This document shows, piece by piece, positions 1 to 11,082 of a stretch of DNA of 64,000 nucleotides (position 1 is its first letter; the number at the start of each line of letters is the position of its first letter). Source of the stretch: Fragilaria crotonensis. Lineage: Eukaryota; Bacillariophyta; Fragilariophyceae; Fragilariales; Fragilariaceae. The translations under genes and the position numbers were made by a program. The notes under the pieces were generated by a model. That model saw nothing but the letters and a program-made list of their open reading frames with translations. It made no database searches and was not told the origin of the DNA. Where the stretch lies: the NCBI GenBank assembly GCA_022925895.1, contig JAKSYS010000206.1:1-64000 (forward strand). Reading direction: 5' to 3'.

Positions 1-1099
1 CTTGGTCGTTGTCGCTCTGCTGTTGCTCTGACTACCGTCAGGACCTACATATCGCGAGCACATCCCAAGCCTCGTACTGTGGTTTCAGTTCACACGGCGT
101 TGGATCAGGTCTTGGAGGGTATTGATGAGAGACGTAAGAAACAAGAAGAAAATTGGGTACTACGTGCAGAGCAGCGAATGAAGAAAGGCATCAAGGTGAG
201 TGGAGTGGGCACCTGACGATATGCGACAGATAATTCTAATGCACAGAATGCATGATACGATTCATATTGCAAATGTATGCGGTTCGGTTATGCACTTTGT
301 GCTTCGGTACTGTGTCCACTCTACCTCGTTGTTTCAAAACGACCATTGAACTCACACAAATCAATCCATCACTTTGCCGTCTTGGCTTTTTCTACTTCTA
401 TAGGATGATGGACCCTATCGCAACCAAGACGAGACCGTCGAATTGGCATTAAATCTCAATCTTGACCCTCGTAAACCAGGTCAGAATTTGAGAGGATCTG
501 TGAAATTGCCTCACGGAACTGGGAAGCTCATCAAGGTCGCCGTCTTTACTGCCGACGCTACTATCGCAAAAGCAGCATTGGAAGCTGGTGCGTCGTTTGC
601 TGGAGGAGAGGAATTGGTGGATCGAATTGTGGATGGTACGGTCACGGTGGATAGCTTTGATCGGACCGTGGCGTCACAAGACATTTTGAATTACTTGAGC
701 AGCAAATTGGCACGCACATTGGGTCCACGAGGGTTGATGCCAAATGTCAAGGTTGGAACACTCGTCAAATCGAGTGATGCTCTTTTGAAATCACTCGGTG
801 ATCAACTTGCAGGCCAAGCGCAATTTCGTACGGACAAGGCCGGCATTATTCATATTGGCGTTGGAAAGGGAAGCTTCGGTCCGGACAAATTGTTGGACAA
901 CATTAAGGAAGTCATTGCGGAGCTCTATCAGAACAAGCCTGAAGCGTATGGCAAGGGAAAGAAACCATCCAAGACGGCACAATATGTCCTAAGTGGGAAT
1001 CTGACTTCCACGCAAGGCAGTGGCCATCGCATCGACTTGCGAACGATTGATCCCACTTCCACATATTTCTTGTCCAAAGACGTCAAGACAACAAAGTAA
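1..1099 (+). CDS. Ribosomal protein uL1 (L1), probably mitochondrial; 5' end missing
   Basis: Large-subunit ribosomal protein L1, which binds 23S-type rRNA at the mobile L1 stalk. Two exons are visible. Exon 1 (1-195, frame 1) is open from the window edge and carries an Arg/Ser/Thr-rich leader followed by a charged segment ending KKGIK. A GT-AG intron runs 196-403 (GTGAGT donor, TATAG acceptor). Exon 2 (404-1099) starts DDGPYRNQDETVELAL, continues in the same frame and ends with TAA. Typical L1 signatures are NLDPRKPGQNLRGSVKLPHGTGK near the start of the domain (seen as a continuous stretch) and TLGPRGLMPNVK in the middle. The leader looks like an organelle presequence. Diatom plastid genomes usually encode rpl1 themselves, so mitochondrial use is the better inference. 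The true start lies outside the window. Confidence 0.9.
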
Positions 1100-1324
1100 G
1101 GAGGGATGGATTGTTTAGGTCAAATTAGGTTTGAGTCTCGTCTCATACTTAGAAAAAGGGATGGGACTAGTTAAAGTAGAAAAAATGATTTCGTTTCTGA
1201 ACGCTCACATCAGACATCAGACGTAATATCCAGAAATCTGGTATGCTGCGGGTGCTATTTGCCCTCTCTTGCTCCTGACGCGTGATTTCTCTGTGAGGGG
1301 GATCGTCGTCCAACACACTTGTCG

Positions 1325-2861
1325 TCACGAGCTGTTGTGGCTCTTGTCGCCTTGGAGCTCGGTAACATTTGCAACTACCGACCACGTTGAACTACTGGCA
1401 TTGGGTGTGGCTCGGTTCCAATTGCGGTGAAGAATTGGTGCTAAGGCGGTGGTCTGCATTCCTCGTAATAAGAGCATCAACTGGCGTCGCAACGTTAATC
1501 CTCCAGTGTAATGAACGCCATCCTTCGTATCTTCACATCCAAACTCTGAAGCGCCACGAATGTCCAACACCTTGACAGCAGAGTTGTTGTTGAATAGACT
1601 GTGCTGCGCAAGCGCCTCAACGCCCACTGCCGCACAGTTCATACCGCCAGCGTCATCAAAGAGAAAGTTGTCGCACTGGTGGTCTTTTCGCGATGGTGTA
1701 AGGACAGGAATGGGCCCTGTAGTTCGCAGCCAGAGGCGCAGTATGTTTGTTCCTGTACATTGTTGCCAGTGGTCTGGGGGTTCCATCAACAAACTCTTTT
1801 TCCTCCAGATACATATCGACCATTTTCTTTGCCCACAGCTTCGAATCACAAATGGCGGTAGTGGTACCGAAGAAAAATGTATGTGCAGGATTGGCTTTCT
1901 CGATGGAAGTGTACAAATCTGGGAAAAAAGGGTAACACGTGGGGTACAACTTGTCAACATATTTCTCCATACTCCCAGGCAACCATAGCTGATGAATGCA
2001 TGGCATAAGATAGAAAATGAATCGATTGCGATTGCGTCTAATGACATCGACAACATGTCCTTCCATTTCCCCAACAAACCATTGGACTTCAAACTCGAGG
2101 TGAATGGGAGTCGTTCCATTGGTAAAATTTGCTAGGATTCTGCAAGGTGTGCCAGCGAATTGGCATTTTCCTTTCATCTCGTCCAGTCGTTCCTGGCACA
2201 CATTCTCAACGAATTCTGCTTCCGACCGGTATGCGCCTTCCATAAGGCACCACAAGTTTCCAAAGAGTAAACGAGTTGTAGAATCTCCCATAAATAAGAT
2301 GCCTCGTGCTTGCAAAAGTGGTCGAAACTGTTCCTCAAGTTGTCGATAATTCAAAATCTCTTCACTCGGATCAAGCGTTATGAATCGAGACTGCATCTTG
2401 TCTTTCAGCACTTGTAGGTCCTGCTTTGTTTTTTCTGCCTCGGCGAGATGGATCGCCGTCCAATTCGTTGGTTGTCTCGTGGTGTTGCTGCTGTTAGTGT
2501 TGGTGTCGTTACTGGTGTCGTTATTGCCTTCATAGTTGGTGTCGTCGAAGGTGTCGCTGTTTGTGTCATTATAGGTGTCGATATTGTGGCCGATGTTATC
2601 GTCGTGGCTCTCGACAAGGGGTTCAAGGTAACTTGCATGGATTGTAGAATTGGCTACAGGTATTGAGCTGTTGCGAAACACTATCGGTGGTTCTTCATTT
2701 CTCACTGCTTCCAATGCAATAAGCGCTGCTGCCATTACAATAACTGCAATGAAAATGGTTCGAATCAGACGCACGTTCAATCTCCCAATAATGTGAGTTG
2801 CAAGCTCCGTATTGTTCGCGTTGGAGCCAGAAATCAGGCTCTTCGTCTCCTCATGCACCAT
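1325..2861 (-). CDS. Type II membrane GDS/DxxH acyl-esterase-like protein (TBL/CAS1/PC-esterase group)
   Basis: The protein starts at MVHEETKSL and has one hydrophobic segment at about residues 35-53 (TIFIAVIVMAAALIAL), which suggests a type II Golgi or ER anchor. An Asn/Asp/Thr-rich linker (about residues 80-130) with many NxT/S sequons follows. The catalytic-like part has a GDS block (FMGDSTTR), and near the C-terminus CEDTKDGVHYTGG, the DxxH block of PC-esterase/TBL-type carbohydrate acyl-transferases and esterases. GDS and DxxH lie in different frames: the upstream frame stops at 1656 while the downstream frame is open to 1325. Dropping one A from the AAAA run at 1685-1688 (TTTT on the + strand) joins them as SCPYTIAKDHQCDNF, giving about 511 residues. 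No plausible intron fits this point. The substrate is unknown; O-acetylation of glycans is the family-level guess. Confidence 0.6.
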
Positions 2862-3348
2862 GTCAGCTTCAATGTCTGATTGTTCGCTCGTGTTTGTGCA
2901 ATCACTTTAAGATGCATGCCAACCTATTAATGCCGACTAGACATCATCACCCATTGCCGATAATTTAGCCAGCTGATAAACAATTCGTTCTGAGACAAGA
3001 GATGTGGACCGATCCCATCGGGTCAACGCATTTATGACGGTTTCGACTATCAGAGCAAGCGAGGAGCTGCGCGTACCACTGAGAAATATTATTATTCATA
3101 CTCCTGAAACGTCAATTAGCGGTTATTATTCAGTTTAAAAAAACGGTCAGATCGGGGTCAGTCCGACAATCAGATGGTGCAACGCGGACCATGGTGCTCA
3201 ATACCAGGTACTGTAGCGAGAGTGATGGACAAGTGGGGCTCAGAATGCCGGACCTCATCGTGAATGTTCTCACCACAATGCAACTCGGTGACATCTCTCA
3301 TTGAATCATATATCATACCATCATACATACAAACAATCTAATAACAAC
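2862..3348. promoter_or_regulatory. Divergent intergenic region between esterase-like gene and PRP38
   Basis: This 487-bp spacer separates two head-to-head genes and must contain both promoters. I see no convincing TATA box or repeated motif in it, and no further ORF. Confidence 0.4.
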
Positions 3349-4391
3349 ATGGCCAACGTGACTGATCCTCTGGCGGGAGCTGTCCACGGGACAGATCCTC
3401 AGAATCTAATGGAGTACATTACTCGGCAACGAATATACGACTGTCGTTATTGGAAAGAGGAGTGTTTTGGACTAACAGCCGCTGACGTTCTAGAAAAGGC
3501 CACCAAACTTACCTGCTACGGGGCTTCTTTTGGAGGGAACTCCCAGCCAACCAAGTTTTTGTGTTTAGTCCTAAAATTACTACAGATCCAACCACCACAG
3601 GAGCTCATTGATTCATTCATACAAGCCGAAGAATTCAAGTATGTGAGAGCTCTGGGTGCCTTTTACAAACGCTTAACAGCCAGACCAGCGGATGTTTACG
3701 AGACGTTGGAACCTCTCTACACTGACTATTCCAAGCTGCGATACCGAGACGTTACGGAATGGAAACTCCATACCATGGATCAACTGATCCATCAATTGCT
3801 CCACGAGGATCGGTGTGTGGCATTTCCTTCACGAGATTGCCATCGCGGGAATCTCTGGAACGAGAGGGCTACTTAGAGTCCAAGTACATTTCACCAATTC
3901 TTCATGTCGTGGGAACTCGATCGCTCGAAGATTATCTGTACTCAAAAGTGTTGGACGGCAGTTCAGCGGCAATGGCGTTATGGGATGCACGAGAGGAAAT
4001 TCGAAAATCAAAAGGATGCAAAATTCAGGATCGAGATTATCCTATCAATCGAGCCACGTCTTCCATGAGTGCCTCGGGTGCGGTGCGAAGTACCCAATCA
4101 TTGGCCACGGAGGAGAGACGTCATGACAATGAAAGGCGAGCCGAACCTGCAAGGTTCGGGAATACTGACGATCCAACACTCTCGTTACCCTCTGTTGCGA
4201 AGAAAGCACGCGTAGATAAGAAGAATGATAATGCAAAGTACGGCGGGCTGTTCAAGTCATCAGGTCGCAAAACTGAGAAGAGCGTGGAGACAGATATTCC
4301 CAGTGAGCAAGGCCTTGTGGCTGCGAATTCAGAGGAGTATTGGAATGAGCAACGAGCTGCGCTTGGTTTGAAGCCCCTTCGGAAGAAGTAG
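3349..4391 (+). CDS. PRP38: Pre-mRNA splicing factor PRP38
   Basis: PRP38 is a component of the U4/U6.U5 tri-snRNP needed for spliceosome activation in the nucleus. The start is the ATG at 3349 (MANVTDPLAGAVHGTDP). The PRP38 core follows: PQNLMEYITRQRIYD, RYWKEECFGLTAADVLEKA, the GG...PTKFLCLVLKLLQIQP block and the YVRALGAFYKRLT block. The domain ends LHEDR then CGISFTRLPSRE, and the tail is basic and Ser-rich. The last two blocks lie in different frames. One missing G at CGG (3811-3813), read as CGGG, gives EDRVCGISFTRLP, the sequence expected for the family, and a protein of about 347 residues. There is no intron signal there, so this looks like a homopolymer error rather than a true break. 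It is divergent from the esterase-like gene. Confidence 0.85.
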
Positions 4392-4853
4392 GTTGCATCG
4401 CGCCGTATATGCTCGGTGAACGTCTACTGGCAGACATTGTGGCGTTCTTCAATTAAGCGTGACCTCACATGAGAGGATTTGCATGAATACGTAGGTCAGT
4501 GCATCTTTCCGTTGCATTGATTGTGGAACGGAGTCGGCCCACTTCTGTTAATGGCTTATAAACTCGTCCGTGGAGCTGTTCGACCCTGTGACTTATCTTG
4601 GTCGTGGAATTTTACCTCGAGAATCAAAAGAAACTACAACTTTCTTTGTCGCAACGAGGTAATGTGGTATGGATTGACGGGTCTTTGCCTTCCTATAACA
4701 ATGAAGGGTTGGGTTCTTAACACAAGCGTTCTACCCGGGAAAGAGAGTATGTGCTATAAATCATCGTATAAATTATATTGAATCAGACCACTTTTAGAAT
4801 CACCTCCGTGTCGTCAAACCTCGTCTGGTAATTCTGAGCTGCGTGGAGCAGCA
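4392..4853. other. Convergent 3' spacer
   Basis: Short spacer between the 3' ends of PRP38 and the PHD-like gene. I see no ORF with codon-like content or repeat. It should hold both polyadenylation regions, but no canonical signal is clear. Confidence 0.4.
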
Positions 4854-7233
4854 CTAGGTTCGTAGAAGTGTCGGGTGGATATCATTCGCGTATTTGAAAG
4901 CATGCAGAAGATCAAGCTCAAGGGATGCAACGCCACAAGCATTAGAACAAAAAATCGAGTCAAAACGAGGTTTGCACGAGCATCGCTGAGAAGCGCACTT
5001 CGTAGAGTTTCCTTTCTGGGAAACTCCAGAGAGCTTACGGGTGGATAAACGACGGCCCATGGCCAAATCAGAGTCATCACCTTCTTCGGAATTCGTCTTC
5101 TCGCCAACAATTCCATCATCATTGGCTGCCTCTGACTCAACATCATCTGACGACGGGATCAAGTCGTCTTCTGGATCGAAAATGTTGACAAATCGGCGTT
5201 CATATCCAACCGGCTTGTCTTTGCTAGTGTCCTGCTCGAGAAATAGAAGCATATTATGACGGTCTGTTATGCCCTCCGAGTCTTCAATTGAAACGAGGAG
5301 ACGCTCAAGCTCGCGAGTTCGAACTTTAACTCGTTCTTTCGGACGGTAGCCAGATGTTCGACTCAGACGTGTCACCATCTCAGACCATTGTTTTTCTGCC
5401 TTGTCATGACGTGAGTGCACACTTCGTGTGTGTCCGCTAATGTGGGTGTTATAGACGGATCCAAGTGGCCACTTGTATGTTCCGCTATGCTTTGCGAAGG
5501 ATGCCTGTCGAATCACGTGAGACGTAGCTAATGCACGACGAAGCTGCTCAACTCGCTGCTTTTCTAACCGCAACTCAGCCTTGGGAAAGTCCTTGAGAAT
5601 CTCACGCTCAGCATGACACCTGTCGCAAACTGGTACAAATGGCGTTTCCGTCGTGTCACGTATAGTCATGGACTTGAAGTGGCCTCCGCAACGAGCGTGG
5701 CGCCAGGTACTGCAAACAGAACAGCAAACCATTGGGTCGTTGCAGTAATTTTCGGTCACCTGCCAGCAAAAGGCATGGTCAGGTGCATTTGCAACTTTCT
5801 GTGCCTTCATGGCCATTCGATGAATGCGGCAATGCGGAAATTTCTCCAACACTCCAGGCTCAGATTCGGTGGCAAGGCGGCGATGGATCTCCGTCACGTC
5901 CGCACGAAAGTAGATATCACCTTCGCTCGGCAAATTTGTAGAGTCGTTGAAATCTTCTTCATCGCTCTTCTCCCCTTTAGAACGACGTTCTTTGCGGATA
6001 GTTGCAATTGATGGCCACCAGGTGTCTACCGGGTATGGGTATTCAACAGTCATCGACAAGGCTCCAGACTTGCTTTCCGCAGTAGGTTGCGATGCGACGG
6101 GTGGTTGCGCGCGTGATTTCGTGTCTGACGCAGTCACGTGTGGCGGCGGTTCAGAGTGGAGCGTGTCAGTTTACATTACACTCGGGCTCTGAGGGCAAGC
6201 GAGGAAGGACAGATCGGAAATTTGGAAGATCAATCACTTCGCTTGCATCGTAGATAACGTCATCATCATCGAGAGCATCGCAATCGACAGTAACTTTAAA
6301 TTTTGCCATAGTTCCCGCCGCAGAAACCAATTTCTCCTCGGCATCGGCGGCTGAAATCAGCGACTCAACTGTTCCTTTCGTGGGAGGAATGAGCTCAGAT
6401 TGGTCGCCACTCGGTACATCACCAAAATCTGCCAGGGCTTCAACAGCAACTGTTTCGTCGCGGTGGCTTTGCGGAGGCGTCTTTGATGGGAGCGCTGCTG
6501 CTCGTTTCTTCGCATTCACGGAGCTCAAAGCTGGGGATTGTTTCTTTCTCGAGATTTTGGGCTTTCCAGTAGCTGCAGAAGAAGCTTTTGCTGCGGCTTT
6601 CTCTGCTGCGCGGGCTGTTCGTTTGTTCGAGGGGACAGCGTCAGTCTCCGAAATATCGAAGCTCCTCTTTTTTGAGGACGCATTCGATGCAGAAGATCGT
6701 CGAACAGCATTTGTAGCTAACGACTCTCCAGCACGCTTTTCGGCGTTACGCTCGGGATTACGTTCAGTGTTTTGTGTCTGCGCCATAATTTGTTGCTGCA
6801 AATTATGGCGTCTGACCTTCTCTTGACGTTGAAGCAAGAATTCGCGTTCTTGAAGTTGAGCTGCAAGCCCGCCTCCTCCAAGTCCGCCTGCGAAATAGAG
6901 ACGCGATGCGTGCAATGACGCCGCGGCTTTGGAAAGTGCTTCCTGTTGTAGTTGTTCTTGAAGGAGATATCGTTGCACGTGAATATCCCTATCCAACTCT
7001 TGCTGACGTTGTAGATAAAGAGCCTCCTCCATTTCTAGAGCTTGTTGAGCCATTTGAACATTCATCTAAATAGAATCAAAATGTGATGAGGTGTTGTTTG
7101 ATGAAAGGGAATTCATGTAGCGCATACTACAGTTCATTGTAGATGACAGATTGCATTTTTGGTCACGTACCGCTTGCTGTCTTGAAGGGCGATCAGAGCT
7201 GTCGAACGGATAACCACGATTGTTTGGATCCAT
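4854..7233 (-). CDS. PHD-finger-like nuclear protein, three exons
   Basis: I read one gene from three segments. Exon 1 is 7171-7233 (MDPNNRGYPFDSSDRPSRQQA) and the intron is 7066-7170 (GTACGT...TTTAG). Exon 2 is 6180-7065: a Gln/Glu-rich coiled coil, then a basic Ala/Lys-rich stretch. A proposed 55-nt intron (6125-6179, GTAATG...GTCAG) keeps the frame into exon 3, 4854-6124. The total is 739 residues. Support for one gene: the third segment has no good start near its beginning (first ATG at 6053), and the proposed splice is in phase. Exon 3 has a PHD-like Cys/His cluster (CCSVCSTWRHARCGGH...VCDRCH) followed by a Lys/Glu-rich helix. A second C-terminal Cys cluster (CASQRCSCKPRFDSIFCSNACG) ends in a hydrophobic tail. 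A chromatin or RNA-linked role is a guess; no known orthologue is named. Alternatively these are two adjacent genes. Confidence 0.55.
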
Positions 7234-8329
7234 CCTCTTCTGGTTTTCAAAGAACGACGATCGATGATGGAGCGATAAGAATGGAGAACGGCGATGGCCT
7301 GCAATTTGCAAATCAAATATTCAGTGCCGAGCAGAAAAGTAGTTTCAATACTCAGTTTTCAGTCCTGCTGTCGTTCTTAGCTCAGACTCCGACTTCTGTA
7401 GTATGACGCACAAGCTGGGCGATAAGACGATTCGAATGCGATCAAGGCGAAGTGTGTTGTGAGTTGGCTGAGGACTGCGATGGTTGGGTGGAATCGTGAT
7501 GAATATTCAGCAGCGAAACACAAAAAGTGGGTGTCCGGTTATTCTTGCGCTACTATCATACGAGTACTCGATACACGCCCTGTATCCGTCAGTAGTTAAG
7601 TCGGGAGGACTCCCTAGTAGGATCATGGGTTTTGATCAGTGTTGGATACGCATCATACATAATCTCACTATCACCATTTGTGCAACTGGAGTACGGTAGA
7701 CATATTCAGCAACGTATGACAAATCGTTCGTTACGAACATTCCGTAGTATCAAGGTAATTCCCCTTAACCAGTGATCCAGCCGTACTGTACATAGTTACA
7801 GATGCTCTAGCGTTGTCGAATTTGTCGTATTTGAGCATTGGCCCTTCGCACATCAAATTTTTGTAAACAGAATATACTGCGTCAGGGCGGGGATGATCAA
7901 GACATTATTACCATGCTTCCGACTAAACTTCGCAGGTTCATGACAAAATTGCTACCTTAATATCTTGAACTTTCAATTAAACGTAGATCGTGTTTATGAA
8001 CGTCAATTGTTGTAGGTATCTCAATGTATCGTACGATCGTACTGTCGCGTACAAGAGTTCTCCGGATAGTCTTTCCCTATCACCGTCAGCACCACTCTCT
8101 GTACCACCAATACTGGAACAACTACCCCTTACGGCCTTTTTCAGCTCCTCCCGTCCCTGACCAACCTCTGCTGCTACAATGCGTCTTGCATACGCTTCCC
8201 TACCTTTCTTTTCGCGCCACCGGTGCTAAAGTCAGTGCCTCCCCTGCTGCTGCATGGCTATCGCTAGCTATCGCTTTTATGTCTCTTATCTGCCCCTAAC
8301 CATTTCGCCCGGCCTTGAGGGCAGCAACA
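7234..8329. other. Non-coding spacer
   Basis: About 1.1 kb without a supportable gene. It should contain the promoter of the PHD-like gene at its left end. A 91-codon open frame at 8024-8299 has no recognisable domain and looks like chance. Confidence 0.4.
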
Positions 8330-8620
8330 TAAAATGAATCAACCTAGTAAAAATAGATGAGTTTAGTATAATATTGTACTCTATTGAATAGATAATGATT
8401 ATGCACTCTTGCCGGTCTTCGATCGTAAGGGTATAGAGGTACAAGGTTTATCGTTACACAAGCGCCTCCACAACATTGTCCAACTCACACAGCGCATACT
8501 ACGAACGCCGAACCGCCATTGCCAAGAGGATTGCTTACCGTTCTCTGGTACTCGCGTGTGTGCTTCTGTGTGGACGATCGTGGACCTTCCATTCTCCTTT
8601 CTACACCCCCGAGCGTGAGC
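8330..8620 (+). mobile_element. Isolated LTR-like fragment, Copia-type fossil
   Basis: The stretch around 8394-8450 (TTGCCGGTC...GATCGTAAGGGT...AGAGGTAC) matches two other places in the window: 24,150-24,200 on + and 26,220-26,270 on the minus strand. Those copies belong to LTRs of Copia-like fossils. No internal coding region accompanies it, so it is a solo or fragmentary LTR. It is diverged from the other two copies, so it is not recent. The boundaries are approximate. Confidence 0.4.
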
Positions 8621-8640
8621 GCTCGATGCTTGGAAGGAGA

Positions 8641-11082
8641 TCACATCGAGGCACCAAAACCCGCTTGGTTTTCCATCACTACTAAAATCTGACCGTTCAT
8701 ATTTTTGAGATCCTCTCGCTGAACCTGTTGTGATGCGTCGAGTTTCGAATCGATGTCGCTTTTGAGAGAGTCTAGTTTTGTGTCAACCTCGTCAAAGCGA
8801 TGCAGTTGTCTCTCAATCTGCGCTAATCGGTCGGAAGAGATTTTGTCCTTACGATCAAATTCGGTCTGCTGACGTGTGATTTGCGCCTCAAGTTCAATGA
8901 ACCTTGCACTAGACGTTGATAGCATGGATTGACGAGACTTGCCTGAAAGACTGTTAAATGATGTTGACGCAGTTGCATTGTCGACCGACCTGGTCCGATA
9001 CTGATTGCGGATGGATTCTAGAGGTGTTGGTGGTCGTTTCGCAGTCCCATCGTGTTTAGAATCGTCGGATTCATTGCTCACCATAGAAAACTCAGAGTCG
9101 ACCGAGTACTGCTTATCAGAAGCCACACTGTGTGTCTCAGAGCCCTTGTCCTGCGTTGCTGTGTTCTTATGCTCTGATAACGCGGATAGGTTTTCCAGAA
9201 AACTCAAGTTTGCCTTCAATTTTGAGTTCACGTGTATAACTGATGGTAGTCCTATGTCTGCTCGAAAACGAGCCTCTCGTTGTGTAAAGGGGAAAACTTT
9301 CCTCCTGTACGTTTCTAAGGCTTCAATCGCGGCATGCTGCTCGTATTGCGGTGGGACAAGAAGATATGCTTTTTGGTCATACCCGCCGTTGACGACGTCA
9401 CATGGGATGTATGTTTTTCCATCAGACAATGTGATTGTCTTGGACCACTCACGAATGGTCCGTTCAATCGTGGTACCATCGTCTTGATATTCGGTGCGGA
9501 TCGTGTCAAGATTTGCAAACATGGGGAATAGAGGAATACCTTTGAGTGACTTTATGTATGTGTCATGAGTTTCAAAAAGTTTTCCAGCTTGTTCCTTTGT
9601 CATGTCAGCAAAGGCAAAACGGGGGATGTATACCGGTGATCTATCTCCAGTGAGATTGGCAATGAGCACTTGACAAATGGGATGGACATGCTTTTCCCCG
9701 CATTGAATAGCAAGATGGTTGATTTCTTGATCTAGAGGGGTTCGGCGATGTAAAAGAATGTCAAAGCCCGGTGTGGAGTCTGGAAGAGTGCTTCGAAGAA
9801 ATTGCAAGTATCGCAGTCGATGAGTGGTCATCGGAGCTTTGAGTAGAACATATCCTGCAATCACCAATTTCCCGCTAGTACTTTTGGAGTTTGAAAAAGA
9901 GACCGTGACCTTGTACTTGTCAAGTACTGCCTTTGTCGTGTCCTGGTTCCTCCATGTAGAGGGTGTATTACTCGTGAATCCAAAACGAATTGGAATAATC
10001 ATCATGGATTGGGAAGGCATCAGAGTAACCGATGGACTAATGAACGATCGAACTTCCTGCGGCGTCATATTCGAAATCAAGTTATACCTCTCCAGTCCTT
10101 CCGTTCCCCAATGATACAAGAGACCGTCGTCGTCGCTGAAAAGGTCATTTAAAAAATCATAAATAGACTTTGACAGAGAGGCGGCCTGACGGGAATTGTT
10201 TGTTGGATCAATCTTAGTCTTCCAACCAATTGTGATCCGGTATGTCCCGTCATTGACTGGTACGTTCGTGTTTGGGATGATGGCAGAGATTTTTCCGTCA
10301 GATGATGCTGTAGAGTTATCTTCTGCAGTTTGCTTTGTGGCAAGAACTTGGTCCTGCGAGGCTGTTTTTCCCAAAGGCGAAAGTTCCTTTGTTGTGACAG
10401 GAAAAGTTTCAACTGGTGGAGTTACATCTGGTGACGCTTCGACTGGAGGTAACTCTGCTTCTTCTTGAATTGTTTTTGGAGGAGATACGAGAAGGAAAGA
10501 TTTGCGAAAAGATCTTGTTAATCCGAGGCTGTGCAAATCCATTGACTTGCTTGCCTTGGCGGATTGAGATCGTCCTTTCTGTGGTCCAACTTTTTTCCAT
10601 GGCGTCATCGAGAAACCTTTGGTTGCTGCAATGGATTGCCATGTGGTCGTCAGAGTATCGGTGGTCATAATGGATGGTTCCTTGACGGCAAGAAGAGGTT
10701 GAGAGATCTTGGTGGCCCAGACTTCAAGTTTGTCAGGAATTAGCATCTTTCTCTCGATTTGGTACGTGTAGTTATACCAGATAATACTGTGCAATCTGGT
10801 TGGGTCAGTTTCAGACTCGTTCCATGCCATTTCGAAGAGTTCTCCGTTCACAGCGTAACGTCCGAGGACCGAGTACCTATGCCAAGCTGTTGGAATATGA
10901 CTGTTGCGAAAGTCAGCCTCGCTGTGCAAACGATTGTTTCTATCTTTCTGAATTTCCGGTGGTTTCGGGTCAAACTCAGGAGGTTCAATCCACTTCGAAG
11001 TGGAGAAGCCAAAGACAGGGTCATCGTCCGGTGGAAGAGACAAAGGAGCGGGAGATACAGAAGCGGTGGATCCTCCCATCAT
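8641..11082 (-). CDS. 813-residue uncharacterised protein, probably ORF1 of a diatom LINE-like repeat
   Basis: A single uninterrupted frame starts MMGGSTASVS and ends at a TGA near 8641. The N-terminal third is Pro/Ser/Thr-rich and low in complexity. The middle (about residues 270-590) looks globular, with YRITIGWKTKIDP, SKSIYDFLNDLFSDDDGLLYHW and TSGKLVIAGYVLLKAPMTTHRLRYLQ. The last 110 residues form a predicted coiled coil rich in Gln, Asp and Lys. From memory, diatom genomes carry many copies of this type of protein next to LINE reverse transcriptases, which suggests an ORF1-like RNA-binding protein. No reverse transcriptase lies directly downstream here; an LTR fragment does. It has no frame break over 2.4 kb, so the copy is young or under selection. 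A host gene is possible. Confidence 0.5.
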   Translation of the reverse strand: MMGGSTASVSPAPLSLPPDDDPVFGFSTSKWIEPPEFDPKPPEIQKDRNNRLHSEADFRNSHIPTAWHRYSVLGRYAVNGELFEMAWNESETDPTRLHSIIWYNYTYQIERKMLIPDKLEVWATKISQPLLAVKEPSIMTTDTLTTTWQSIAATKGFSMTPWKKVGPQKGRSQSAKASKSMDLHSLGLTRSFRKSFLLVSPPKTIQEEAELPPVEASPDVTPPVETFPVTTKELSPLGKTASQDQVLATKQTAEDNSTASSDGKISAIIPNTNVPVNDGTYRITIGWKTKIDPTNNSRQAASLSKSIYDFLNDLFSDDDGLLYHWGTEGLERYNLISNMTPQEVRSFISPSVTLMPSQSMMIIPIRFGFTSNTPSTWRNQDTTKAVLDKYKVTVSFSNSKSTSGKLVIAGYVLLKAPMTTHRLRYLQFLRSTLPDSTPGFDILLHRRTPLDQEINHLAIQCGEKHVHPICQVLIANLTGDRSPVYIPRFAFADMTKEQAGKLFETHDTYIKSLKGIPLFPMFANLDTIRTEYQDDGTTIERTIREWSKTITLSDGKTYIPCDVVNGGYDQKAYLLVPPQYEQHAAIEALETYRRKVFPFTQREARFRADIGLPSVIHVNSKLKANLSFLENLSALSEHKNTATQDKGSETHSVASDKQYSVDSEFSMVSNESDDSKHDGTAKRPPTPLESIRNQYRTRSVDNATASTSFNSLSGKSRQSMLSTSSARFIELEAQITRQQTEFDRKDKISSDRLAQIERQLHRFDEVDTKLDSLKSDIDSKLDASQQVQREDLKNMNGQILVVMENQAGFGASM

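Noticed and set aside
3811-3813. Programmed ribosomal frameshift in PRP38
   Set aside because: No slippery heptamer or stable downstream structure is evident, and similar breaks occur at runs in several unrelated genes.
8024-8299. 91-codon ORF upstream of the LTR fragment
   Set aside because: No domain, no splice context and unusual composition; treated as chance.
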